Assembly: GCA_036675565.1 (NCBI GenBank) | Contig: JAKFER010000227.1 | Span: forward strand, 5,093-69,092 | From: JACCYQ01 sp036675565 | GTDB taxonomy: Bacteria > Bacteroidota > Bacteroidia > Chitinophagales > Chitinophagaceae | Direction of reading: 5' to 3' | Length of the DNA stretch: 64,000 nucleotides | In this document: in pieces, positions 28,030 through 36,376 of the stretch | Layout of the letters: every line of letters starts with the position of its first letter | How positions within the stretch are numbered: position 1 is the first letter of the stretch | Notes under the pieces: model-generated | What the model was told of the DNA's origin: nothing | Databases searched by the model: none | What the model saw: only the letters and a program-made list of their open reading frames with translations | Program-made: the position numbers and the translations under genes

Positions 28030-29901
28030 ATGATTAATTCTTTTAAATACCTGATCTGCTTCTTTTTTTTTATCCCACTATTTACGAATGGACAAACAGT
28101 ACAACAATCATGGATCAGGATAAATCAACTGGGTTATACACCGCAAGGTATTAAAGTGGCCGTTTGGTGCAGTAAAGAAAATAAAGAGGTGAATGAATTT
28201 CAATTGGTAGATGCCCTGACCAAAGAAACTGTTTTTACCGCAAGCGCCGGAAAATCTTTCGGCGCTTATGGACCGTTTAAGCAATCACATCGTCTAAATT
28301 TTTCTGAGTTTAATCGGCCTGGTAAATATTACCTGGTTGCAGGTAATATCACATCGCCTGAATTTGAAATAGGTACTGATATTTATAATGGAGCTGCGGA
28401 TTTTTGTCTTCGATACATGCGCCAGCAGCGATGCGGATACAATCCATATTTACAGGATAGTTGCCATACGGAAGATGGATACACGCTATATGGCCCAATG
28501 CAGGACAGTACCTATGTTGATGTTGTTGGTGGGTGGCATGATGCAAGTGATTACCTGCAATACGTTACTACTTCGGCAAATGCCACTTATCATTTGTTAA
28601 TGGCATACAGGGATTACCCCGAAGTATTTTCGGATGAAAAAAATGCTGTCGGTACAGATGGAAAGAATGGAATAGCAGATGTAATGGATGAAGCCCGGTG
28701 GGGACTTCAGTGGTTAATGAGAATGCATCCGAAAGCAGATTGGATGTTTAACCAGATTGCTGATGACCGTGATCACATTTCTATGAGAATACCCAAATTA
28801 GATTCTCAATATGGCCGTGGATACCAAAGGCCGGTATATTTTGTAAGTGGAGAGCCTCAGCAACGTGGAAAGTTTATGAACAACACCACTGGTACTTCTT
28901 CAACAGCTGCAAAATTTTCGAGTGCATTTTCTTTGGGTGCCCAATTGTATAAAAAAATGGATAAAGACTTCAGCAAAATGCTTTTTGCCAGATCTGCTAC
29001 TGCTTATGCATTTTCATTACGAAAGTCTGGCGTTACACAAACAGCCTCTGTAAAGTCACCCTATATTTATGCAGAGGATAATTGGGTAGACGATATGGAA
29101 CTTGCGGAAGCAGCACGTGCTGCATTATTGAAGGATTTAGGTTCAAAAAACTGGAGGAAATGGACTAAGCAGAATAATCTTCCCGAAGCTATTATAACAA
29201 AACAAAATATTTTAAATAACGCATTTGAATATGCGCAAAAAGAACCGCTGACTCCATGGCTTGGAGATGATACTGCCAAACATTACCAATGGTATCCATT
29301 CATTAATGTGGGCCACTATGAATTATTAAAACAGGCAGAAGGTGATCAACACAAAACAGTATTGGCTTATTATAAAAATGGAATTGAAGATGTTTGGGAA
29401 AAAGCTAAATCAAATGCATTTTACCGGGGCATTCCTTTTATCTGGTGTAGTAATAACCTCACCACTGCATTTGCTATACAGGCGAACTGGTACAGGCAGT
29501 TATCCAATGATGATCAGTTTAAAGAACTGGAGCAGGCAAATATTGACTGGTTGTTTGGTTGTAATCCCTGGGGTACATCGATGGTTTATGGCTTACCCGA
29601 CTGGGGAGATACCCCAGTTGATCCCCACTCAGCCTTCACACATTTAAAAAATTATCCTATTGATGGTGGTTTAGTCGATGGTCCTGTCTATGGTTCCATT
29701 TATAATAATCTGATCGGCATCAGGTTATATAACCCCGATGAATACGCGGAATTCCAAAGTGACCTGGTAGTTTATCATGATGATTATGGTGATTACTCAA
29801 CGAACGAGCCAACGATGGATGGTACGGCATCACTGGTCTACTTGCTAGCTGCAAAAGAAGCTGAAGCAAAGAATTTAATAAACGTTAAATCAAAAAAATA
29901 A
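28030..29901 (+). CDS. Glycoside hydrolase family 9 with N-terminal Ig-like domain
   Basis: Start ATG 28030 is preferred to an in-frame ATG at 27958 because it opens a signal peptide (YLICFFFFIPLFTNGQ); this gives 623 aa. An Ig-like CelD_N domain (WIRINQLGYTPQGIKVAV) is followed by the GH9 (alpha/alpha)6 barrel with the catalytic Asp pair in VVGGWHDASDYLQY and the proton-donor Glu in YSTNEPTMDGTASLVYLLA. GH9 covers endoglucanases and exo-glucosaminidases/chitobiases. The gene ends 6 bp before nagA, so a beta-linked amino-sugar oligosaccharide is a likelier substrate than cellulose, but that is inference. Confidence 0.9.
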   Translation: MINSFKYLICFFFFIPLFTNGQTVQQSWIRINQLGYTPQGIKVAVWCSKENKEVNEFQLVDALTKETVFTASAGKSFGAYGPFKQSHRLNFSEFNRPGKYYLVAGNITSPEFEIGTDIYNGAADFCLRYMRQQRCGYNPYLQDSCHTEDGYTLYGPMQDSTYVDVVGGWHDASDYLQYVTTSANATYHLLMAYRDYPEVFSDEKNAVGTDGKNGIADVMDEARWGLQWLMRMHPKADWMFNQIADDRDHISMRIPKLDSQYGRGYQRPVYFVSGEPQQRGKFMNNTTGTSSTAAKFSSAFSLGAQLYKKMDKDFSKMLFARSATAYAFSLRKSGVTQTASVKSPYIYAEDNWVDDMELAEAARAALLKDLGSKNWRKWTKQNNLPEAIITKQNILNNAFEYAQKEPLTPWLGDDTAKHYQWYPFINVGHYELLKQAEGDQHKTVLAYYKNGIEDVWEKAKSNAFYRGIPFIWCSNNLTTAFAIQANWYRQLSNDDQFKELEQANIDWLFGCNPWGTSMVYGLPDWGDTPVDPHSAFTHLKNYPIDGGLVDGPVYGSIYNNLIGIRLYNPDEYAEFQSDLVVYHDDYGDYSTNEPTMDGTASLVYLLAAKEAEAKNLINVKSKK

Positions 29902-29907
29902 GTAAGG

Positions 29908-31023
29908 ATGATTACAGCATTTACAAATGCTACCATATTTGATGGTGAAAAGGAATGGAAAGAATATTCTCTATTGGTAAAGAATGGGGTCGTTTTGGAT
30001 ATTGTTTCAAAAGAAGCAATTCCGTCGGATGCTGTTATCATTGATCTTTCAGAACAATATATTGCTCCCGGTTTAATAGACCTCCAGATTTATGGAGCAG
30101 GCGGCTATCTTTTTTCAAACAACCTTTCAGCAGAAGCTTTGCATGCAATTTCTGAGGCAATTATAAAATCAGGCACAACTGGTTTTATGATCACGCTGGC
30201 AACCAATTCAAAAGAAATTTTCAGCCAGGCTATTCGTGTTGTAAAAGAAAATCCACATCCTGCTTTACTGGGAATTCACTTTGAAGGGCCCTGGTTAAAC
30301 CCCATAAAAAAAGGGGCACACATTGAAAAATTTATCACGAAGCCATCTTTACAAGATGTACAGGAATTGATCGATGAGGCAGGAGATGTATTCAAAATGG
30401 TAACATTAGCTCCTGAAATTGCTGGTGATGAAATCATCCGTTTATTATGCAAAAACAACATCATTGTTTCTGCAGGGCATAGCAATGCCAATTATGATGA
30501 AGCGGTTAATGGATATCATTCGGGAGTGCAAATGGCTACACACCTGTTCAATGCCATGTCACCCATGCATCACCGTGATACTGGTTTGCCTGGCGCCACT
30601 TTTTTATCGGACCATGCAATGGCAAGTATCATTGCAGATAACATTCATGTTGATTATGAAACGCTTAAAATCAGTAAAAAATTAATGCAGGACAGGTTAT
30701 TCCTGATTACTGATGCAGTTGAAGAAGTTCTCGAAGGCGCCTATGTTCACGTAAAACAAAAGGACAAGTACACCCTACCCGATGGCACACTATCCGGATC
30801 GCAATTAACACTGCTTCAAGCAGTTAATAACTGTATTCAATATGCGGGAATCTCCATTACAGAAGCGTTACGTATGGCTTCAGCCTATCCCGCCCGTTTA
30901 TTGGAAAATACAGGTAGAGGAAATCTTTTGAAAGGCAGCAGGGCCGATTTTATTGTATTAGACAATAAATTAACATTACAGGATGTTTATCTCCAGGGAA
31001 ATCAACAAAAAAAGGTTTCCTAA
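29908..31023 (+). CDS. nagA: N-acetylglucosamine-6-phosphate deacetylase
   Basis: A 371-aa cytosolic amidohydrolase-superfamily enzyme. Motifs: YIAPGLIDLQIYGAGG, GIHFEGPWLNPIKKGAH (metal-binding Glu), SAGHSNANYDEA, ATHLFNAMSPMHHRDTGLPG, and LITDAVEEV carrying the catalytic Asp. It converts GlcNAc-6-P to GlcN-6-P, the step shared by chitin/peptidoglycan recycling and by Neu5Ac breakdown after the 2-epimerase. It follows the GH9 gene by 6 bp and should be co-expressed. NagB and a GlcNAc kinase are not within the window. The first metal His pair (HxH) found in many amidohydrolases is replaced here by LQIYGA, as in NagA enzymes using a single metal. Confidence 0.92.
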   Translation: MITAFTNATIFDGEKEWKEYSLLVKNGVVLDIVSKEAIPSDAVIIDLSEQYIAPGLIDLQIYGAGGYLFSNNLSAEALHAISEAIIKSGTTGFMITLATNSKEIFSQAIRVVKENPHPALLGIHFEGPWLNPIKKGAHIEKFITKPSLQDVQELIDEAGDVFKMVTLAPEIAGDEIIRLLCKNNIIVSAGHSNANYDEAVNGYHSGVQMATHLFNAMSPMHHRDTGLPGATFLSDHAMASIIADNIHVDYETLKISKKLMQDRLFLITDAVEEVLEGAYVHVKQKDKYTLPDGTLSGSQLTLLQAVNNCIQYAGISITEALRMASAYPARLLENTGRGNLLKGSRADFIVLDNKLTLQDVYLQGNQQKKVS

Positions 31024-31048
31024 ACAACCTTTAACAGATAATTTGCCA

Positions 31049-31064
31049 TTGGTACTGTTACCAA
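31049..31064. promoter_or_regulatory. Palindrome upstream of the 108-aa gene
   Basis: TTGGTA (31049-31054) and TACCAA (31059-31064) flank CTGT in a perfect 6-4-6 inverted repeat 43 bp before the next start codon. No -7 box lies at the spacing used by the sulfur-region operators, so it is treated as a separate, unproven site. Confidence 0.35.
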
Positions 31065-31107
31065 ACGCCCTGAACTGCATCTAATAAGTAAGAAAACAAA
31101 TTATATT

Positions 31108-31434
31108 ATGAACAAAAATTCTACATATAAAGAGATCTTGCTCTTCACCGGAACTCACTTTTCTTCCAAACAATACAGCGAAAGAAATGAAGGAGAAACG
31201 GGTAAACAATTTAATGATCGTGACCAGTTAAAAGAAGCTTGCTGGAATGGTTTAATGCCCGAGTTACTTCCTGAAGTATTTAACAAACATGAAAATCCCC
31301 GCAACTTGTTTGTTTGGGAAGTAAGAGAAGAAGATTCTTTTATTGGCCTGGAAATGGGAGAAGCACCTGAAGATATTGATCGCTTTGATTCTATTGATCC
31401 TTACCGCTTCTTTTCATCTCTCCATATGAACTAA
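31108..31434 (+). CDS. Small protein of unknown function
   Basis: A 108-aa soluble, acidic protein with a good start at ATG 31108 and a terminator directly after its stop. It contains no motif that I recognise; distinctive stretches are LFTGTHFSSKQYSERNEG and FVWEVREEDSFIGLEMG. Lack of signal peptide or membrane segments suggests a cytosolic location. The coding frame is clean and ends in a palindromic terminator, which supports a real gene. It is separated by 84 bp from nagA with a palindrome between. Confidence 0.7.
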   Translation: MNKNSTYKEILLFTGTHFSSKQYSERNEGETGKQFNDRDQLKEACWNGLMPELLPEVFNKHENPRNLFVWEVREEDSFIGLEMGEAPEDIDRFDSIDPYRFFSSLHMN

Positions 31435-31460
31435 GAAATCACTTTACCAATAATCATAAA

Positions 31461-31490
31461 AAAAGCTGCCGGTTTTTGCCGGCAGCTTTT
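31461..31490. terminator. Bidirectional intrinsic terminator
   Basis: AAAAGCTGCCGG (31461-31472) and CCGGCAGCTTTT (31479-31490) form a perfect 12-bp stem with a 6-nt loop; A-rich and U-rich arms allow termination in both directions. It separates the rightward 108-aa gene from the leftward SulP gene. Confidence 0.9.
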
Positions 31491-31561
31491 GCATTTAAAT
31501 ATAAACTGGATCATGGTAATTAAAAATAATTTGGCATCACCATACTATCTCTTTTCATCAA

Positions 31562-33193
31562 TCACTCAACAACTTCAACTTTCCGGATTTTCTTATCGTG
31601 TGTGCGTACCAGTTTGGTTATTCCATTATGCTGAATGAACTTTTTATCAAAAACATCTTTCCTTGATCCATTTTGTTTTAATTCAACCTGTATGTTTTTA
31701 AGAGGTGCATGCAACATAAAGTCTTCAATGGTTTCAACCACATCTTTATCAATAAAATCAGCCCGTGATGTATCGATCAAAACAAATGAGTTTTCTGTAA
31801 CTTCTTCCAGCTTCCTTTTGATAATTGCTTTATTTAAAAAGGAAACATCTTTTCTTAACCTGAAATGATAACGATTATCATCATTCACAACAAAAACTGC
31901 AGATTTAAAATTACTGCGAATGATGAAAAATAATCCGGCTGCAATTCCGATTAACACACCTACCAAAAGGTCGGTTAATAAAATGGCAGCAATGGTTATT
32001 ACAAATGGCAGAAACTGGTCTAATCCCTTTTTATAAAAAGCTTTAAACAATGCGGGCTTAGCCAATTTATAACCTGTGAATATCAATATAGCCGCTAAAA
32101 CGGTTTTAGGGATCATGTTTAATAAGAATGGAATAAATGCCACAGACACTAATAATAATATCCCATGATAAACAGCAGACAATTTTGTTTTAGCACCTGA
32201 ATTTACGTTTACAGAAGAGCGAACGATTACGCTGGTAACCGGCAAACCTCCTATAAGTCCTGAACAAATATTACCAAGTCCCTGTGCTTTTAACTCCCGG
32301 TTGGTTGGGGTTACTCTTTGGTAAGGATCAATATCGTCGATAGCTTCAATGGCTAGTAAACTTTCAAGGCTTGCTACCAGTGCAAGGGTTATTGCCGTGA
32401 TCAAAACCTGTTGATTGAATACCTGGCTAAAATCGGGGAAACTGAAGAAGGAAATAAATTCAGTTGCAGAATTTGCGATAGGAATAGCAACCAGGTGCTC
32501 ACCATCCAAAGCCTGAAACCAACCGGTTTTTTGAAATAAAATATTCAGTCCCACGCCAATGAATACGACCAGTAAAGGCGCCGGAACATATTTTATAAAA
32601 TATTTGGTTTGAGATGATAATTTCTCCCAAAAAACGTAAAACAAAAGGCAGATCACCCCTATGATTATTGCTGCAGGAGTAATATGCAAAAATGCCTGGA
32701 AAAAATTTGCAAAAATATTTCCGTCATTATCTTGTTTTACGGCTACATCTTTTACAAATTGAGAATCATCACCCAGCAAATGAGGAAACTGGTTCAGAAT
32801 TAATATGATACCGATAGCCGCCAGCATTCCTTTGATCACACTGTTTGGAACAAAGTCTCCTATGACACCCGCTTTTGCAAATCCAAGTATCATTTGAAAT
32901 ACTCCCGCAATTACAACGGCCAATAAAAAAGCCTCGAAAGATGGTAATGTAAATATTGCAGTTGCTACAATGGCAGTTAAACCAGCTGCAGGGCCACTTA
33001 CGCTCAAATGTGATTTACTGGCGAGGCCAACCACTATACCACCAATAATACCGGCAATCAAACCACTGAATAATGGCGCACCGGAAGCAAGCGCTATGCC
33101 CAGGCATAGCGGCAACGCGACAAGGAAAACTACAAGTGAAGCGGTAATATCATTCGGTAAACTTTTGAAATAATCTTTTGCACGAGGTGCCAT
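31562..33193 (-). CDS. SulP-family anion transporter with STAS domain
   Basis: The ATG at 33193 is chosen over a GTG at 33229 because an A-rich ribosome-binding stretch precedes it and it opens the usual N-terminus; the product is 543 aa. About 11 to 14 membrane helices (DITASLVVFLVALPLCLGIALASGAPLFSGL ... split by loops) precede a C-terminal STAS domain (about 440-543, with LIDTSRADFIDKDVVETIEDF). SulP proteins carry sulfate, bicarbonate or other anions. The sulfur genes to the right favour sulfate or a related oxyanion, although bicarbonate cannot be excluded; no carbonic anhydrase gene is seen nearby. Confidence 0.88.
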   Translation of the reverse strand: MAPRAKDYFKSLPNDITASLVVFLVALPLCLGIALASGAPLFSGLIAGIIGGIVVGLASKSHLSVSGPAAGLTAIVATAIFTLPSFEAFLLAVVIAGVFQMILGFAKAGVIGDFVPNSVIKGMLAAIGIILILNQFPHLLGDDSQFVKDVAVKQDNDGNIFANFFQAFLHITPAAIIIGVICLLFYVFWEKLSSQTKYFIKYVPAPLLVVFIGVGLNILFQKTGWFQALDGEHLVAIPIANSATEFISFFSFPDFSQVFNQQVLITAITLALVASLESLLAIEAIDDIDPYQRVTPTNRELKAQGLGNICSGLIGGLPVTSVIVRSSVNVNSGAKTKLSAVYHGILLLVSVAFIPFLLNMIPKTVLAAILIFTGYKLAKPALFKAFYKKGLDQFLPFVITIAAILLTDLLVGVLIGIAAGLFFIIRSNFKSAVFVVNDDNRYHFRLRKDVSFLNKAIIKRKLEEVTENSFVLIDTSRADFIDKDVVETIEDFMLHAPLKNIQVELKQNGSRKDVFDKKFIQHNGITKLVRTHDKKIRKVEVVE

Positions 33194-33231
33194 AATTTTT
33201 CTTTTTGATGTTGAAAAATGAAGTGTCACTC

Positions 33232-33257
33232 CTTTTCAATGAATCATTGAAGGAGCA
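33232..33257. promoter_or_regulatory. Hairpin in the SulP leader
   Basis: CTCC-TTTTCAATGA and TCATTGA-AGGAG pair around a single central base (about 33232-33257), between the stop of the 116-aa gene and the SulP start. On the minus strand this structure sits in the SulP 5' leader and could attenuate read-through from the upstream gene. No strong U-run follows. Confidence 0.45.
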
Positions 33258-33280
33258 TTTGAAAAAGCAAAAAAGAAAAA

Positions 33281-33631
33281 TTATGAGTTGGGTGGTGGAC
33301 AGAGCAACTCCCCATGAAAAGCTATATACACTTTGCATTCATGTGTATGTAAATGATCAAGGTTTGCTGTTTGGAGTTCCAGGTTTTCATATTGTCCATG
33401 TAAGTATTCCTGCACCTGGTCCGGGGTTTTTTCTTCAGTTGTATTTGAAAGTGGATTGTAATTATTGTTGGTCTTTGACTCGTTTACATCATTAGGTTGC
33501 GATATCTCACTGGCATACTGCTGGGCATTATACACAAATGGCAAACTGATTGTAAGCCATCCCAGAGCCAATATCATAAATATGGCTGAAATAATTTTGT
33601 GTATTGGGTATGTAGTTGGTCGTTGGTTCAT
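33281..33631 (-). CDS. Small membrane-anchored protein of unknown function
   Basis: A 116-aa product with one N-terminal membrane segment (IISAIFMILALGWLTISLPFV) and a polar, Asn/Thr/Glu-rich outer part ending in a His/Cys-containing tail (LDHLHTHECKVYIAFHGELLCPPPNS). It has no domain known to me. It is upstream of and co-directional with the SulP gene (about 88 bp to the preferred SulP start). The HxHxxC cluster in the tail could bind metal, but this is conjecture. Confidence 0.6.
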   Translation of the reverse strand: MNQRPTTYPIHKIISAIFMILALGWLTISLPFVYNAQQYASEISQPNDVNESKTNNNYNPLSNTTEEKTPDQVQEYLHGQYENLELQTANLDHLHTHECKVYIAFHGELLCPPPNS

Positions 33632-33809
33632 GTAAAAGTGCCCGAAACTAATAATTAACGTTCAAACATCCAACTTGTTTTAAAAAATTCACATGTTTTT
33701 AATATACAGCCTCAAACAAGCCAGGCTTGATCTGCAAACTATTTGCCTCTTCATTAATAGCAAAATTTCTATAATAATTTTTGTTCCATCATTGACAGAT
33801 AATCTTAAT

Positions 33810-33853
33810 GTAACCTTTGTTACCGTACAACCTAATGTTTAATTACAACTTTA
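33810..33853 (+). promoter_or_regulatory. tauE promoter with Crp/Fnr-type palindrome
   Basis: GTAAC-CTTT-GTTAC (33810-33823) is followed by exactly 22 nt and then CAACTTTA (33846-33853), a variant of the -7 box TAnnTTTG. The palindrome centre would fall near -43 from the start site, the class-II activator position. The 15-mer TGTAACCTTTGTTAC recurs at 37821-37835 upstream of the usp gene. Confidence 0.65.
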
Positions 33854-33875
33854 CACTCACAAAAAAAAGATTGTT

Positions 33876-34691
33876 ATGGAGATTGTAGGTTTCATATTTG
33901 CAGCCATTGTAGGTGTTTCTTTAGGATTGATTGGAAGTGGCGGATCTATTTTAACCGTCCCTATTTTAGTTTATATCATGGGAGTAAACCCAGTGCTGGC
34001 TACAGCCTATTCCTTATTTATAGTTGGATCAACGGCATTGGTTGGCGGTGTTCAAAGTGCCATGCAAAAACGAGTTGATTTCAAAACAGTATTCATTTTT
34101 GGTATGCCTTCCATTGCTGCAGTTTATGCCACACGTTTATGGCTGGTTCCTTTAATTCCCAATGAAATTTTTACCATTGGATCCCTGGTCATCACCAAAT
34201 CCATTGCCTTGATGTTGCTGTTTGCTGTTGTAATGATCATTGCGTCAGTAACCATGATAAAACCGGGTAAAAATAAAGATGCTGATGAAGATGCACCATT
34301 GTCCTATAATTATCCCATGATTTTATTGGAAGGAACGGTTGTAGGCGTATTGACCGGGTTGGTGGGTGCCGGTGGTGGATTCTTAATTATCCCTGCACTG
34401 GTTTTACTTGCCCGCATGCCTATGAAACTGGCTGTTGGAACATCTCTTTTTATAATAGCTGCAAAATCATTGATCGGTTTTATTGGAGATCTACAGGGTG
34501 AGCAGGTCATTGATTGGAAACTATTAGGCGGCTTTACAATACTGGCGACCATAGGCATTTTTATAGGCATTTTTCTTTCCAAAAAAATTCCAGGAGAAAA
34601 ATTAAAAAAATCATTTGGCTGGTTTGTGCTGGTGATGGGCATTTACATCATTGTAAAAGAAATCTTTTTTCCGGGTGGTGGAGCTCATTAA
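33876..34691 (+). CDS. Sulfite exporter TauE/SafE-family permease
   Basis: A 271-aa inner-membrane protein with about eight helices in two repeats. Each repeat carries the family glycine signature: LGLIGSGGSILTVPILVY and LTGLVGAGGGFLIIPALVL. Members export sulfite, sulfoacetate or other sulfur/organic anions. The neighbouring MBL-rhodanese genes oxidise persulfide to sulfite, so sulfite efflux is a fitting role here. A Crp/Fnr-type palindrome lies at class-II position upstream. The first MBL-rhodanese gene follows after 137 bp with its own similar promoter. Confidence 0.9.
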   Translation: MEIVGFIFAAIVGVSLGLIGSGGSILTVPILVYIMGVNPVLATAYSLFIVGSTALVGGVQSAMQKRVDFKTVFIFGMPSIAAVYATRLWLVPLIPNEIFTIGSLVITKSIALMLLFAVVMIIASVTMIKPGKNKDADEDAPLSYNYPMILLEGTVVGVLTGLVGAGGGFLIIPALVLLARMPMKLAVGTSLFIIAAKSLIGFIGDLQGEQVIDWKLLGGFTILATIGIFIGIFLSKKIPGEKLKKSFGWFVLVMGIYIIVKEIFFPGGGAH

Positions 34692-34749
34692 TGACAAAAT
34701 ATTGATTCAAAAACTCGCTGGGTAACCTATGATACTTAAAAACAGAAAT

Positions 34750-34793
34750 GCAACAAATGTTACCTTCTAAAGAAAAATAAATAATCAACTTTA
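34750..34793 (+). promoter_or_regulatory. First MBL-rhodanese promoter with Crp/Fnr-type palindrome
   Basis: GCAAC-AAAT-GTTAC (34750-34763), then exactly 22 nt, then CAACTTTA (34786-34793), the same -7 octamer as at the tauE promoter. A weaker copy GTAAC-CTAT-GATAC lies just upstream at 34732-34745 and may be a second operator. Confidence 0.65.
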
Positions 34794-34828
34794 CATAACA
34801 ATTATACTTAAAAACTAAAAAGATAACT

Positions 34829-36229
34829 ATGTATTTTCAGCACATTTACGACAAAAGCCTGGCACAGGCAAGCTATTTTATCGGTTGTCAAAAAGCTGGC
34901 GTTGCCGCTGTTATTGATGCAAAGCGTGATGTAGATACTTACCTGGAGATTGCAAAAGCGAATAACATGAAGATCACGCATATATTCGAAACACATATTC
35001 ATGCGGATTTCCTGGCAGGTTCAAGGGAATTGGCAAAACTTACTGGTGCAGATATGTACCTGTCGGATGAAGGTGGAAAAGGCTGGGAATATGAGTTTCC
35101 TCATGTAGGCTTAAAAGATGGTGACAAAATTAAAATTGGCAATCTTACAATGGAAGTATTGCACACGCCTGGTCATACACCAGAAAGTATCAGCTTTTTA
35201 TTGACCGATAATCCAGCAAGTGATAAACCGGTGATGTTGTTTACTGGTGACTTTGTTTTTGTTGGTGATATCGGTCGTCCTGATTTATTGGAGAAAGCCG
35301 CTGGTATGTCAGGCACAGCGGATGCAGGTGCATTACAAATGTATAAGTCGATCAATAAATTCAATGCACTCGAAGACTATATCCAGGTATGGCCTGGCCA
35401 TGGTGCAGGTTCTGCCTGTGGTAAAGCTTTAGGATCTGTACCAAGTACAACTGTTGGTTATGAGAAAGCAAGGAACTGGGCGTTTCAGTATGCTGGCAAT
35501 GAAAAAGGGTTTGTTCAATATCTTTTAGCAGATCAACCAGAGCCGCCTAAGTATTTTGCGATGATGAAGAAGTTAAATAAGGTTGACAGACCATTGCTAA
35601 CGGAAGTTCCAAAGTTGAAAAAACTTTCAGCGGAAGAATTAAAAGACGGTTTGGCTAAAGGTCTCAAACTGATTGATGCAAGAGATAAAACAGCATTTGC
35701 TGAAGGTTTTATTCCGGGCAGCATAAATATTCAAGGCAATAATTCTTTTGCAACATGGGCTGGTTGGTTTTTAAAATACGATGAACCATTTATGCTATTA
35801 GCAGATGAAGATCAGTTAAATGACCTGACCAGGAAATTGATGCGGATTGGATTGGATAATATTCATGGTTACGTCCCATCAACTAAAGTTTGGACAGATT
35901 CAGGTGGCAGTTTGCAAAAAGCCAATGTTATTTCATTGAATGAAACAAAAGAATTAATCAATAATAATGGTGTGCAGGTTGTTGACCTGAGAGGTACATC
36001 TGAATTTAATTCAGGTCATATTGCTAAAGCGGAGAATGTTTTTGTAGGAACCCTGCCTGAAAACCTGGATAAAGTCAGTAAAGATAAAAAAGTGATTATC
36101 CACTGCCAGGGTGGCGACAGGGCTTCAATTGCATATTCTATTTTGGCAAAGAATGGGTATGATAACGTCGTTAACTTTTCCGGAGGTATCAATGAATGGG
36201 TAAACCAGGGAGAAGCTGTTGTTTCATAA
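34829..36229 (+). CDS. MBL-fold persulfide dioxygenase-like protein with two rhodanese domains (copy 1)
   Basis: A 466-aa cytosolic protein. The N-terminal metallo-beta-lactamase domain (1-250) has the ETHE1-type metal motif THIHADFLAG (H56, H58, D60), HTPGHTPESIS and FTGDFVFVGDIGRPDL. Two rhodanese domains follow: the first (about 275-360) lacks the active Cys (loop MLLADEDQ), the second (about 375-466) keeps it in IIHCQGGDRAS. Such fusions oxidise glutathione- or protein-type persulfides to sulfite and shuttle sulfane sulfur. Between the sulfite exporter and a second copy, it should detoxify or oxidise sulfide-derived persulfide. Bacteroidota often lack glutathione, so the persulfide carrier is uncertain. 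Confidence 0.92.
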   Translation: MYFQHIYDKSLAQASYFIGCQKAGVAAVIDAKRDVDTYLEIAKANNMKITHIFETHIHADFLAGSRELAKLTGADMYLSDEGGKGWEYEFPHVGLKDGDKIKIGNLTMEVLHTPGHTPESISFLLTDNPASDKPVMLFTGDFVFVGDIGRPDLLEKAAGMSGTADAGALQMYKSINKFNALEDYIQVWPGHGAGSACGKALGSVPSTTVGYEKARNWAFQYAGNEKGFVQYLLADQPEPPKYFAMMKKLNKVDRPLLTEVPKLKKLSAEELKDGLAKGLKLIDARDKTAFAEGFIPGSINIQGNNSFATWAGWFLKYDEPFMLLADEDQLNDLTRKLMRIGLDNIHGYVPSTKVWTDSGGSLQKANVISLNETKELINNNGVQVVDLRGTSEFNSGHIAKAENVFVGTLPENLDKVSKDKKVIIHCQGGDRASIAYSILAKNGYDNVVNFSGGINEWVNQGEAVVS

Positions 36230-36232
36230 AAC

Positions 36233-36267
36233 AATAAAGAGGCTGCCAGTTTCGCAGCCTCTTTATT
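36233..36267. terminator. Intrinsic terminator after MBL-rhodanese copy 1
   Basis: AATAAAGAGGCTGC (36233-36246) pairs perfectly with GCAGCCTCTTTATT (36254-36267) around a 7-nt loop, directly after the stop codon. It separates the two paralogous MBL-rhodanese genes into different transcripts. Confidence 0.85.
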
Positions 36268-36376
36268 CATCATGCCCTTTTATCATCAGCATAAAAAATT
36301 CAAAGCAGGATCTACTCTTTGAGGAAGATGCTGGACTAATAATATCTCTCCAAAAAATATAGTAATCATTAATACA

